From assembly GCA_016784625.1 (NCBI GenBank), contig JADHUF010000016.1, positions 1 to 18,515 on the forward strand: a stretch of 18,515 bases of DNA, written 5' to 3'. Position 1 is the first letter of the stretch. Each line of letters opens with the position of its first letter. Made by a program: the position numbers and the translations under genes. Source of the stretch: Candidatus Nitrosopumilus sp. GTDB taxonomy: Archaea > Thermoproteota > Nitrososphaeria > Nitrososphaerales > Nitrosopumilaceae. The notes below the pieces were generated by a model. The model saw nothing but the letters and a program-made list of their open reading frames with translations. It did no database searches and was not told the DNA's origin. Positions 7,305 through 16,512 of the stretch are shown piece by piece.

Positions 7305-8030
7305 TTATTCTGAAACAAACTTTGATGCTTTTTGAGAATAATTCTGTAAATCAGATTCAGAAACTTTCTCAAAAACTTTTGTCTCAGTTGTAATCTTTGC
7401 CATTTTGATACCATTGACTTCGTTTTTTTGTTCAGCTTTTAGATTAATTGCTGCAATAGCTAAAGATGCTGCATCATCTAAGTTCATTTCTGTATTGTAA
7501 TGTTTCTCTAAAAATTCATTTACCTCATCAGAACCTGCACCAATTGCAATTGCTGCATATTGTACATAAGTTCCACTAGGATCAGTTACATAGATTGATT
7601 CTCCTTTTTGGTCAATACCTGCAATTATCAAGGAAACTCCGTTTGGGCGTACTCCTGAATATTGTGTAAATTGATGAGATTGATCTGCTAAATGTTTAGC
7701 AACTGTTGCAATTTCAACAGATTCATCATATGTCATTCTATTTCCTTGTGAAAAGAATCGTGCACTATCAACTTGAACGCGTGCATCTGGAATGTATCCT
7801 GCAGCTGCAACTCCAATATGATAGTCAACTTGGAAAATTTTCTGTGTAATATTTGTAGTTTGTAATGTTCTAGGTTTTTCTTCTACTGCCATGATGACTC
7901 CTTCTTTACTGCAAATACCAATTGCTAAAGTTCCTCTTTTTACTGTCTCCATAGCATATTCTACTTGGTATATTCTGCCATCTGGAGAATACATCGTAGG
8001 AGTCATATCGTAACCACGTGATGCCATCAT
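7305..8030 (-). CDS. psmA: Proteasome subunit alpha
   Basis: A 241-residue archaeal 20S proteasome alpha subunit. The N-terminal signature Y-D-M-T-P-T-M-Y-S-P-D-G-R-I-Y-Q-V-E-Y-A (7-26) is the alpha-type helix 0 region that forms the gate and the docking surface for the PAN/Cdc48 ATPases. It is followed by the Ntn-hydrolase-fold core. Alpha subunits lack the catalytic Thr and build the outer rings. No beta-subunit gene is nearby. ATG 8030 and 8027 are both possible (the protein starts M-M-A-S); a TATA-like box centred about 30 bases upstream fits either as a leaderless start. Length and signature are normal. Confidence 0.96.
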   Translation of the reverse strand: MMASRGYDMTPTMYSPDGRIYQVEYAMETVKRGTLAIGICSKEGVIMAVEEKPRTLQTTNITQKIFQVDYHIGVAAAGYIPDARVQVDSARFFSQGNRMTYDESVEIATVAKHLADQSHQFTQYSGVRPNGVSLIIAGIDQKGESIYVTDPSGTYVQYAAIAIGAGSDEVNEFLEKHYNTEMNLDDAASLAIAAINLKAEQKNEVNGIKMAKITTETKVFEKVSESDLQNYSQKASKFVSE

Positions 8031-8054
8031 GTTATCACGAGTTCATTCCTCAGT

Positions 8055-8066
8055 CAATTTAAGGGT
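8055..8066 (-). promoter_or_regulatory. Putative TATA box for psmA
   Basis: The minus strand reads CCCTTAAATTGA, centred near 8060 and about 30 bases before the psmA start codons. It predicts a leaderless or nearly leaderless transcript. Confidence 0.5.
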
Positions 8067-8103
8067 AATTATCATGCTTGAATATGGAAAAGATCTGGAA
8101 ATA

Positions 8104-8116
8104 GGGTTTTAAGTAA
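8104..8116 (+). promoter_or_regulatory. Putative TATA box for the winged-helix regulator
   Basis: The sequence GGGTTTTAAGTAA is centred near 8111 and predicts transcription from about 8137, a few bases before the ATG at 8143. The nearer CATATTAAAT (about 8124-8133) is too close to the start to act as the TATA box. Confidence 0.45.
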
Positions 8117-8142
8117 AATTGACATATTAAATTCAAGAAAAC

Positions 8143-8526
8143 ATGACCAACCAACTCCTAGAATTCAAAGAAATCCTTAGATCCAGACAAGTTTCAGAAC
8201 AAAGAAAACCTGACAAGCAGACTAAAAAATTATTGTTTTACTTGTTTACAAGTACTCGAGGTGGCTTTACACGATTACGTATTATTATGCACTTAATTGA
8301 TCAGCCATTTAACACTCATCAACTAGCAAAGGAACTTGATCTTGATTACAAAGCAGTTCAGCATCATATGAAAGTACTAGAGAAAAATAATATGGTCTCA
8401 AAAATTGGTGAAAAATATGGAGCAATTTTTCACTTGTCAAATTTCCTTGAAATTAATATTAATGCACTAGATGAGGCAATTGATAAACTAGATAGAAAAT
8501 TAAACCAAAAAAAGGTCTACATTTAA
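8143..8526 (+). CDS. Winged helix-turn-helix transcriptional regulator (ArsR-like)
   Basis: A 127-residue DNA-binding protein. Residues about 40-105 form a winged helix: R-G-G-F-T-R-L-R-I-I-M-H-L, then F-N-T-H-Q-L-A-K-E-L-D-L-D-Y-K-A-V-Q-H-H-M-K-V-L-E-K-N-N-M-V as helix-turn-helix with recognition helix K-A-V-Q-H-H-M-K-V-L, and K-I-G-E-K-Y-G-A-I-F-H-L as the wing. No cysteine metal-binding motif of classical ArsR is visible. The C-terminal helix (N-A-L-D-E-A-I-D-K-L-D-R-K-L) probably mediates dimerisation. It lies just upstream of glutamate dehydrogenase on the same strand, and that promoter has a perfect inverted repeat. It is therefore a candidate local regulator of gdh; this is inference from position. 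Confidence 0.85.
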   Translation: MTNQLLEFKEILRSRQVSEQRKPDKQTKKLLFYLFTSTRGGFTRLRIIMHLIDQPFNTHQLAKELDLDYKAVQHHMKVLEKNNMVSKIGEKYGAIFHLSNFLEININALDEAIDKLDRKLNQKKVYI

Positions 8527-8563
8527 TCAGGTTGTTAATTCGCGATCCGATTTTTGAACCAAA

Positions 8564-8573
8564 CTTAAATATA
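8564..8573 (+). promoter_or_regulatory. TATA box for glutamate dehydrogenase
   Basis: CTTAAATATA is centred near 8569 and predicts transcription from about 8595. This makes the TTG at 8600 the likely start codon and places the TTG at 8585 upstream of the transcript. Confidence 0.6.
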
Positions 8574-8591
8574 ATCTCAATTTCTTGAGAT
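8574..8591. promoter_or_regulatory. Perfect inverted repeat (operator candidate) in the gdh promoter
   Basis: ATCTCAA, a four-base spacer TTTC, and TTGAGAT form a perfect 7-bp inverted repeat. It begins directly after the TATA box and ends a few bases before the predicted transcription start. In archaea, a protein bound here would block TFB or RNA polymerase. It would not be part of the predicted RNA, so a binding site is more likely than an RNA hairpin. Confidence 0.55.
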
Positions 8592-8599
8592 CATTCATC

Positions 8600-9874
8600 T
8601 TGGTAAAGGCAGATCCGTTTGCAAATGCAACAAAGCAAGTTAATGATGCATGTGATATACTTGGAATAAAAGACAAAGGATTACGAGAATATCTTGCAAT
8701 CCCAAACCGAATTTTAAGAGTTAAAATTCCTGTAAAAATGGATAACGGAAAAATTAGAATATTTATTGGTTTTAGAAGTCAACATAACAATGACAGAGGT
8801 CCATACAAAGGAGGAATTCGTTACTTTAATCCTGAAGGTGGAGTTGAATACATGGAACGCGAAGTCATGGCATTATCTTCATGGATGACTTGGAAATGTG
8901 CAATTGTTGATATTCCCTTAGGTGGAGGTAAAGGTGGAATCTATGTTAATCCTAAAACAGAAAAACTAAGTGATGGTGAATTAGAACGACTTACTAGAGG
9001 TTTTGCATATAAAATTTCTGAAGTAATTGGTCCTCAAAAAGATATTCCAGCACCTGATGTTTACACAACTGGTAGAGAAATGACACAAATTATGGATACA
9101 TTTAGCAAACTAAACGGTAACAAATATTCTCCTGGTGTCATTACTGGAAAACCAATTTCTATGGGTGGCTCACTTGCAAGAAATGTTGCAACCGGATTAG
9201 GTGCTGCATATTGTGTTAGAGAAGCTGCTAAAACATTGAAACTTAAATTAAAAGGTGCCAAAGTTGTTTTACAAGGATTTGGTAATGCATCTACATTTGC
9301 AGGTGAGTATCTTGAAAAAATGGGTGCTAAAGTAATTGGTGTTAGTGATTCAAAAGGTTCTATCTTAATTCCTAATGGTGCTAAAACAAGTAAAATTTTA
9401 GAATACAAACAAAAGAAAGGTTCAGTTGTTGGATTTCCTGGAAGCAAGAAAGTATCAACTGAAGAACTACTAACTGCTAAATGTGATATACTTGTTCCAG
9501 GTGCATTAGAAAATCAAATTACAGCAAAGATTGCAAAGAATCTAAAATGTAAAATTATTGCAGAAGCTGCAAATGGTCCTACACTGCCTGAAGCAGATCC
9601 TATTATTTACAAAAAGAACATTTTAGTCATTCCTGATATATTGGCTAACTCTGGTGGTGTCTGTATTTCATATTTAGAGTGGGTTCAAAACAATATGGGT
9701 TACTATTGGTCTTTTGATGAGGTTGCAAATAAGATGGAAGCAAACATTACAAAAGGATTCAAGGATGCTCATGCTCTAGCCAAAAAGCACAAAATTGACA
9801 TGAGAAAAGCAACAATGGCTTTGGCAGTAGAAAGAGTAGTTGAGGCCTTTAATCAAAAAGGCATTTGGCCTTAG
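8600..9874 (+). CDS. gdhA: Glutamate dehydrogenase (Glu/Leu/Phe/Val dehydrogenase family)
   Basis: A 424-residue enzyme from the chosen TTG start (protein begins M-V-K-A-D-P-F-A-N-A). It interconverts 2-oxoglutarate plus ammonium and glutamate with NAD(P)(H). The substrate domain shows G-P-Y-K-G-G-I-R-Y, W-K-C-A-I-V-D-I-P-L-G-G-G-K-G-G with the catalytic-pocket lysines, and A-P-D-V-Y-T-T. The Rossmann dinucleotide motif is V-V-L-Q-G-F-G-N-A-S. Length is normal for the hexameric enzyme. In an ammonia oxidiser it should help assimilate ammonium. NAD versus NADP use is not decided here. The start at 8600 is preferred over 8585 because of the TATA box and because 8585 lies inside the inverted repeat. 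The stop interlocks with that of the convergent Toprim gene. Confidence 0.93.
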   Translation: MVKADPFANATKQVNDACDILGIKDKGLREYLAIPNRILRVKIPVKMDNGKIRIFIGFRSQHNNDRGPYKGGIRYFNPEGGVEYMEREVMALSSWMTWKCAIVDIPLGGGKGGIYVNPKTEKLSDGELERLTRGFAYKISEVIGPQKDIPAPDVYTTGREMTQIMDTFSKLNGNKYSPGVITGKPISMGGSLARNVATGLGAAYCVREAAKTLKLKLKGAKVVLQGFGNASTFAGEYLEKMGAKVIGVSDSKGSILIPNGAKTSKILEYKQKKGSVVGFPGSKKVSTEELLTAKCDILVPGALENQITAKIAKNLKCKIIAEAANGPTLPEADPIIYKKNILVIPDILANSGGVCISYLEWVQNNMGYYWSFDEVANKMEANITKGFKDAHALAKKHKIDMRKATMALAVERVVEAFNQKGIWP

Positions 9875-10248
9875 ATTAGATACGATTCGTAACATACTAA
9901 CTGTTCAATAAACATAATTTTTCCTTTAGTGATAATTCTGAGTTTTCTTTTAAAAGAAAGATCAATTTTTGTTCGTCGTTGTAACAACTGAATTGTTTTT
10001 CCAGTAAGATATCTTCCTTTTTTATCTCTATCAAAAAGAATTACCAATTTTTTATATTTTGCAACAGAATCTGTAAAATTTATCATTCCTCCAAACTTGT
10101 GAAATTCTAATATTTTTCCAGAAAACCCAAGTTTGCGTAATGCAGTTACATCTCTTTTACCTTCAACTACTATAACCCCTTCTTGAATCGAGTTTAATTG
10201 GTGGATGAAATTTCTTACTTCCTCAATCTCCTGTTCTGTTACTTGCAC
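9871..10248 (-). CDS. Small stand-alone Toprim-domain protein, 125 aa
   Basis: A compact Toprim fold. The first motif is G-V-I-V-V-E-G-K-R-D with catalytic Glu29, and the D-x-D motif is V-I-L-F-D-R-D-K-K-G-R with Asp73 and Asp75. Both are metal-binding elements of Toprim nucleases, primases and topoisomerases. The protein is almost only this domain, like the small archaeal/bacterial Toprim proteins related to RNase M5 and the DnaG Toprim. Its C-terminal 40 residues are rich in Lys and Arg, so nucleic-acid binding is plausible. The start is GTG at 10248. It diverges from the amidotransferase gene across 50 bases. The substrate is unknown, possibly structured RNA or DNA ends. Confidence 0.82.
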   Translation of the reverse strand: MQVTEQEIEEVRNFIHQLNSIQEGVIVVEGKRDVTALRKLGFSGKILEFHKFGGMINFTDSVAKYKKLVILFDRDKKGRYLTGKTIQLLQRRTKIDLSFKRKLRIITKGKIMFIEQLVCYESYLI

Positions 10249-10262
10249 AATGTAGTATTCAC

Positions 10263-10277
10263 TTTAACATATTAAGC
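10263..10277. promoter_or_regulatory. Shared, nearly symmetrical TATA region between two divergent genes
   Basis: The near-palindrome TTAACATATTAA (10264-10275) lies in the middle of the 50-base gap between GTG 10248 (minus) and ATG 10299 (plus). Read either way it resembles a TATA box, about 22-24 bases from one start codon and 28-30 from the other. Both transcripts would be leaderless or nearly so. No second TATA-like element fits either gene as well. Confidence 0.5.
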
Positions 10278-10298
10278 ACTTTTGCTAAAAAATTTTTA

Positions 10299-10982
10299 AT
10301 GTCTAAAGTTTTACTTGTACAAAATACAAGAATTGAAGGTTCAGGATATCTAGGTAATCTTCTAAAAGAAGATGGGTTTACAATTCATTCAGTTAATGCA
10401 AAACATGAAAAACTTCCTGACGAAAATTACTCTTTAGTTGTTATTTTAGGTGCACCAGAAAGTGCTAATGATGAATTATCTTATCTTAGAACTGAACAAG
10501 AACTAATCAAAAAAAATGTTAAAAAAAATATTCCTGTTTTAGGAATTTGTTTGGGCTCTCAATTAATTGCAAAAACTTTTGGAGCAAATGTTTATCCAGG
10601 ACCAAAAAAAGAAATTGGGTTTTACAATGATTTGAAAATTGATAATAATTCAAAATTATTTTCTGGATTCAAAAACCCATTTACTGTTTTTCATTGGCAT
10701 GGTGATACTTTTGATTTACCTGAAGGTGCTACACGCCTAGCTCATTCTGAAAATTACCAAAACCAAGCATTTCAAATTCATAGTGCTGTCGGACTTCAAT
10801 TTCATCTTGAAGTGAATGAAGAAATGGTAAATCTTTGGCTTGATAAGACCTCAGAAAAACTAGAGAAAATCTCATACATCGACCCTGAAAAAATTCGCTT
10901 AGATATTAATGAAAATATTTCAGATGTAAAATCAAATATGAAGAATTTTTACAACAACTTGAAACTATCATTCAATCTTTGA
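10299..10982 (+). CDS. Class I glutamine amidotransferase, stand-alone
   Basis: A 227-residue GATase1 domain. The nucleophile elbow G-I-C-L-G-S-Q gives Cys84, and G-L-Q-F-H-L-E gives His169 and Glu171, so the Cys-His-Glu triad is complete. V-V-I-L-G-A-P-E-S near residue 47 supplies the oxyanion strand region. The fold resembles the GMP-synthase-type amidotransferase domain (COG0518 group), which releases ammonia from glutamine for transfer to an acceptor. No synthase domain is fused and no acceptor gene adjoins it, so the acceptor is unknown; stand-alone members can act on gamma-glutamyl compounds. About 45 C-terminal residues extend past the triad. Confidence 0.86.
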   Translation: MSKVLLVQNTRIEGSGYLGNLLKEDGFTIHSVNAKHEKLPDENYSLVVILGAPESANDELSYLRTEQELIKKNVKKNIPVLGICLGSQLIAKTFGANVYPGPKKEIGFYNDLKIDNNSKLFSGFKNPFTVFHWHGDTFDLPEGATRLAHSENYQNQAFQIHSAVGLQFHLEVNEEMVNLWLDKTSEKLEKISYIDPEKIRLDINENISDVKSNMKNFYNNLKLSFNL

Positions 10983-13940
<2,958 letters not shown>

Positions 13941-13998
13941 TTATTCCTAACTTCTTTCTTATTTTATTAAATTTAAAAAAAGAGCAAGTTTTTTGTAA
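13941..13998. terminator. T/A-rich gap between convergent genes, probable two-way terminator
   Basis: Downstream of the crotonase stop the plus strand has runs of T (CTTTCTTATTTTATT). Downstream of the cupredoxin stop the minus strand also has T-rich sequence (CTCTTTTTTTAAATTTAA). Oligo-T tracts are the usual archaeal termination signal, so this gap can end transcripts from both sides. Confidence 0.45.
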
Positions 13999-14520
13999 CT
14001 AATTTACTGTAACTATTCCAACTCTCCATGGATGCCATGAACAATGGTAACTGTATGTGCCAGATTCTGTAAACGTAAATTCAAACCTATCACCTGTATC
14101 TAATGGTGGACTATTGAAAATATCAGTTACCTTACCTGCTTCATCTTGGCTTTGAATATTATGTGCTACTAAATCTTCATTTGCCCATGTGACTGTTGCA
14201 CCTGTAGGCACTTCTAGATTTAATGGCAAGTAAAATGCTGTATTTGAAGACAAAGCATTTCCATTAGGAATTATAACTTCTGCATTCAAATTTTCTGATG
14301 AGGTAACACCACTTTCTAATACTATGACTCCCTCCTCGATTAAGAATTTTATGGCGTTTAGAAACTCTGCTTCTGATATGGTCCCTTCACCATACCATAA
14401 TGCATTATTTTTTACCCAATCTGGAACAGATTCTGCATTTACAAAATTTACTGAAAATGAAATTAATAAGACTGAAAATACTATAGCTGGAATTAATATT
14501 TTTAATTGCATATGCCTCAT
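13999..14520 (-). CDS. Secreted cupredoxin (plastocyanin-like) with N-terminal thaumarchaeal W-V-K-N-N module
   Basis: A 173-residue exported protein. A signal peptide covers residues 1-29 (charged start, I-L-I-P-A-I-V-F-S-V-L-L-I, cleavage after V-N-A). Residues 33-68 form the module P-D-W-V-K-N-N-A-L-W-Y ... F-L-N-A-I-K-F-L-I-E-E-G-V-I, common in thaumarchaeal secreted proteins. The C-terminal half (from about 95) is a cupredoxin: A-T-V-T-W-A-N-E-D, His120, then Y-H-C-S-W-H-P-W with Cys160 and His163. These are type 1 copper ligands, so an electron carrier outside the membrane is likely; thaumarchaea rely on copper proteins in ammonia oxidation. The place usually held by Met (C-x2-H-P-W-M) is Arg166 here. 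It has its own TATA box and diverges from a winged-helix regulator. Confidence 0.88.
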   Translation of the reverse strand: MRHMQLKILIPAIVFSVLLISFSVNFVNAESVPDWVKNNALWYGEGTISEAEFLNAIKFLIEEGVIVLESGVTSSENLNAEVIIPNGNALSSNTAFYLPLNLEVPTGATVTWANEDLVAHNIQSQDEAGKVTDIFNSPPLDTGDRFEFTFTESGTYSYHCSWHPWRVGIVTVN

Positions 14521-14539
14521 AACATTATGTATTTGAGGA

Positions 14540-14551
14540 ATTTATTAAACA
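14540..14551 (-). promoter_or_regulatory. TATA box for the cupredoxin gene
   Basis: The minus strand reads TGTTTAATAAAT, centred near 14545 and about 25 bases before the ATG at 14520. It supports the longer start (M-R-H-M-Q) over the internal ATG at 14511. Confidence 0.55.
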
Positions 14552-14580
14552 TGTATGCATTGTCTTGCAGTGTAGACTGA

Positions 14581-14593
14581 TTTTTTATATGTA
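14581..14593 (+). promoter_or_regulatory. TATA box for the winged-helix regulator
   Basis: TTTTTTATATGT is centred near 14587, 27 bases before the ATG at 14614, so the mRNA should be leaderless. About 30 bases separate it from the divergent cupredoxin TATA box; any shared operator would lie there. Confidence 0.55.
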
Positions 14594-14613
14594 ATTTTCA
14601 TTTTTATTTACGC

Positions 14614-14955
14614 ATGCAAGAATTAATTCAAAACCAAAAAATAATTGATGATGAAAAAAAGCAAGTTATTTTAGAAATACTTGCTGACAAATATTGTAAA
14701 CAAATCCTTCATAATACACTAGAAAAACCCAAATCTGCAATTGAAATATCTTATGACAAAAAGATACCAATTAGTACTGTATATAGAAGATTACAAACTC
14801 TCTATGATGCAAAATTGCTTTCAATTTCTGGCTCGATTAACGAGGATGGAAAAAAGTATTTTTTGTACAAGAGTAAAGTAAAATCAATTTCTCTCAAATG
14901 TGATTTGGAAGTTACAACGATTGAAATTGTACCTAATTCTCCACGCTCAAGTTGA
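14614..14955 (+). CDS. Winged helix-turn-helix regulator, 113 aa
   Basis: A small DNA-binding protein with a winged helix at about residues 20-90: V-I-L-E-I-L-A-D-K-Y-C-K-Q-I-L as helix 1, S-A-I-E-I-S-Y-D-K-K-I-P-I-S-T-V-Y-R-R-L-Q-T-L-Y-D-A-K-L-L as helix-turn-helix, and a wing ending K-K-Y-F-L-Y-K-S. The recognition helix is S-T-V-Y-R-R-L. This is the ArsR/GntR-like pattern frequent in thaumarchaea. The short tail (S-L-K-C-D-L-E-V-T-T-I-E-I-V) has one Cys and is of unknown role. It diverges from the cupredoxin, shares its intergenic region, and is followed after 30 bases by an RHH protein, likely in the same transcript. Confidence 0.82.
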   Translation: MQELIQNQKIIDDEKKQVILEILADKYCKQILHNTLEKPKSAIEISYDKKIPISTVYRRLQTLYDAKLLSISGSINEDGKKYFLYKSKVKSISLKCDLEVTTIEIVPNSPRSS

Positions 14956-14972
14956 TTATCAACTTATATTTG

Positions 14973-14979
14973 CTGGAGA
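14973..14979 (+). promoter_or_regulatory. Shine-Dalgarno-like site before the RHH gene
   Basis: The sequence TGGAGAT ends six bases before the ATG at 14986. It is one of only two clear ribosome-binding sites in the window and fits a gene translated from inside a polycistronic mRNA. Confidence 0.5.
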
Positions 14980-14985
14980 TAAAAA

Positions 14986-15588
14986 ATGATGAAAGAAAAC
15001 TTGGTAACTTCAAAAAGACAGATTCATAATCAAAAAAAGGAATCTACTAGAAGCATTACGTATCGACTGCCAGAAAAACTAGTCAATGAATTAGAAACTG
15101 AAGCTACGATGAAAAGTATCTCTCAGAATGTTCTAGTCAAACAAATTCTAGAAAAATATGTTCAATGGGATAGATTCTCTAATAAACTTGGAATGATTCC
15201 TGTTCCAAAAGGAATCTTGGAATCATTGGGTGCAGAACTAGATGGTAAAGACATTGATGAAATAATTAATCTAATATTTCCAATAATTAAGGACTCTGTC
15301 TTGTTTATCAAAGGAGGATATGATTTGAAACGATGTATTGAAACATTAGAAGATTACATGCGAGCATCTGGTATGAATTCTGATCATAGAGTTGAAGGTG
15401 ATACACATATCTTTTTAATTCAACATGATTTGGGAATGAAATGGTCTGTCTTCACTGAACAACTACTGTCTCAAGTTTTTCGTAGCTTCTTACCTGATAA
15501 GGAACTGAAATTTCAAACAACTGATACCACTGTAATTCTATCTGTAAGCTTAGGTTCTGATTTTAACGAGCATGATTATCACAATTGA
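14986..15588 (+). CDS. Ribbon-helix-helix-like protein with unidentified C-terminal domain, 200 aa
   Basis: The basic N-terminus leads into R-S-I-T-Y-R-L-P-E-K-L-V-N-E-L-E-T-E-A-T at about 22-41, then a second helix (S-Q-N-V-L-V-K-Q-I-L-E-K-Y-V, 45-58). This is the beta-helix-helix pattern of RHH DNA-binding proteins. The remaining roughly 140 residues form an alpha/beta domain I do not recognise; notable segments are G-M-I-P-V-P-K-G-I-L-E-S-L-G, G-D-T-H-I-F-L-I-Q-H-D-L-G-M-K-W-S and D-T-T-V-I-L-S-V. No membrane segment or metal motif is clear. The layout suggests a one-component regulator, with DNA binding in front and a sensing or multimerisation domain behind. It probably shares a transcript with the upstream winged-helix gene. 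Function is inference only. Confidence 0.75.
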   Translation: MMKENLVTSKRQIHNQKKESTRSITYRLPEKLVNELETEATMKSISQNVLVKQILEKYVQWDRFSNKLGMIPVPKGILESLGAELDGKDIDEIINLIFPIIKDSVLFIKGGYDLKRCIETLEDYMRASGMNSDHRVEGDTHIFLIQHDLGMKWSVFTEQLLSQVFRSFLPDKELKFQTTDTTVILSVSLGSDFNEHDYHN

Positions 15589-15604
15589 AATTCAATTAAT
15601 AGTT

Positions 15605-15616
15605 TGAAATATAACT
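15605..15616 (+). promoter_or_regulatory. Putative TATA box for the CBS-domain gene
   Basis: TGAAATATAACT is centred near 15610 and about 25 bases before the ATG at 15635, consistent with a leaderless mRNA. Confidence 0.45.
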
Positions 15617-15634
15617 TTTCATAAACTACTGTTA

Positions 15635-16036
15635 ATGAATTCATCTGAATCCACACCACAAAAAATTAGTGTAAAACAAGTTATGAGTAACTCTGTGGTG
15701 TCTGTTGATTCATCTGTAACTGCTACTGATGCTGCAAAGATGATGGAGGATACCGGAGTTGGCTCTATTGTTATTTTGGAAGATGCTATGCCTATTGGAA
15801 TTATTACTGATAGGGATTTTGCAATAAAAATTACTGCTCATTCTTACCCCCTTGACACTCCAGTTAAACGAATAATGTCATCTCCACTAATTTCCATTGA
15901 TCCTAATTCTAATTTATGGGAAGCATCAGATTTAATGTCTACAAGAAATGTCAGAAAATTACCAGTAATTGATGAGGATAAAGTTATTGGAATAATCACT
16001 TCTAGTGATCTAGTCAAACATATTGCAGATCACTAG
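15635..16036 (+). CDS. Two-CBS-domain protein
   Basis: A 133-residue protein built of a tandem CBS pair. The first repeat (about 10-65) has V-K-Q-V-M-S-N-S-V-V-S-V, M-M-E-D-T-G-V-G-S-I-V-I-L-E and P-I-G-I-I-T-D-R-D-F. The second (about 75-130) has V-K-R-I-M-S-S-P-L-I-S-I-D-P, L-M-S-T-R-N-V-R-K-L-P-V-I-D and I-G-I-I-T-S-S-D-L. Such pairs form a Bateman module binding adenosine ligands (AMP, ATP, SAM) and act as energy sensors, usually by controlling a partner protein. No catalytic domain is fused and the partner is unknown. It is transcribed alone to judge from its promoter and its 91-base distance to iscA. Confidence 0.92.
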   Translation: MNSSESTPQKISVKQVMSNSVVSVDSSVTATDAAKMMEDTGVGSIVILEDAMPIGIITDRDFAIKITAHSYPLDTPVKRIMSSPLISIDPNSNLWEASDLMSTRNVRKLPVIDEDKVIGIITSSDLVKHIADH

Positions 16037-16093
16037 GATCTATTGGTAAAACATGCTAATTTCTTGAATTACTACTGTGTTGGGTGGGAAAAG

Positions 16094-16105
16094 CTTCTTA
16101 TAATT
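16094..16105 (+). promoter_or_regulatory. TATA box for the IscA-type gene
   Basis: GCTTCTTATAATTTG is centred near 16101 and predicts a start near 16127. This decides for the ATG at 16128 rather than the in-frame TTG at 16119. Confidence 0.55.
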
Positions 16106-16127
16106 TGAAACAACTTTTTTGTTCATA

Positions 16128-16478
16128 ATGGCAACTGAACAAACACAAAAGATGATCACAGTTAGTGCAAAAGCAGCTGAGAAAATCCAAGAATTCATGA
16201 AAGAGGAAGCAGAAGCCCCTGAATACCTTAGAGTATATGTACAAGGCGGCGGTTGTTCTGGTCTATCTTATGGAATGGGCTTTGAAAAAGCACCAGAAGA
16301 AGATGACATAGTCATGGAAGAAAATGGAGTTAAACTCCTGGTTGACAGCTACAGCGTTGACCATCTACAAGGTGCAAACGTAGACTATATTGAAAGTCTA
16401 ATGGGATCTGGATTTAAAATCAACAATCCAAATGTTACAAAATCCTGTTCATGTGGTAGCTCATTTAGTACTGAATAA
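16128..16478 (+). CDS. iscA: A-type Fe-S cluster assembly protein (IscA/ErpA/HesB family)
   Basis: A 116-residue A-type carrier. Residues 9-25 match the family start (M-I-T-V-S-A-K-A-A-E-K-I). The three cluster-binding cysteines are Cys43 in G-G-G-C-S-G-L-S-Y, and Cys107 and Cys109 in the C-terminal S-C-S-C-G-S-S-F. The protein receives and hands over Fe-S clusters to client enzymes in the cytoplasm; clients in this organism would include enzymes of carbon fixation and respiration. No sufBCD or iscSU genes are in the window. IscA, ErpA and SufA cannot be separated by sequence alone. Confidence 0.93.
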   Translation: MATEQTQKMITVSAKAAEKIQEFMKEEAEAPEYLRVYVQGGGCSGLSYGMGFEKAPEEDDIVMEENGVKLLVDSYSVDHLQGANVDYIESLMGSGFKINNPNVTKSCSCGSSFSTE

Positions 16479-16484
16479 ACAATA

Positions 16485-16512
16485 GTCTCTTTTTCATTTT
16501 TACATTTCTTTA
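16485..16512 (+). terminator. T-rich terminator after the IscA-type gene
   Basis: Within 35 bases of the stop codon come TCTCTTTTTCATTTTTACAT and further T residues. Repeated oligo-T tracts without a stable hairpin are typical of archaeal transcription termination. Confidence 0.45.

Noticed and set aside
8585..8599. TTG at 8585 as the start of glutamate dehydrogenase
   Set aside because: It lies only about 16 bases from the TATA centre and inside the inverted repeat; TTG 8600 fits the promoter better.
14324..14536. 70-codon plus-strand frame opposite the cupredoxin gene
   Set aside because: It overlaps the signal peptide and W-V-K-N-N module on the other strand and has no family features.
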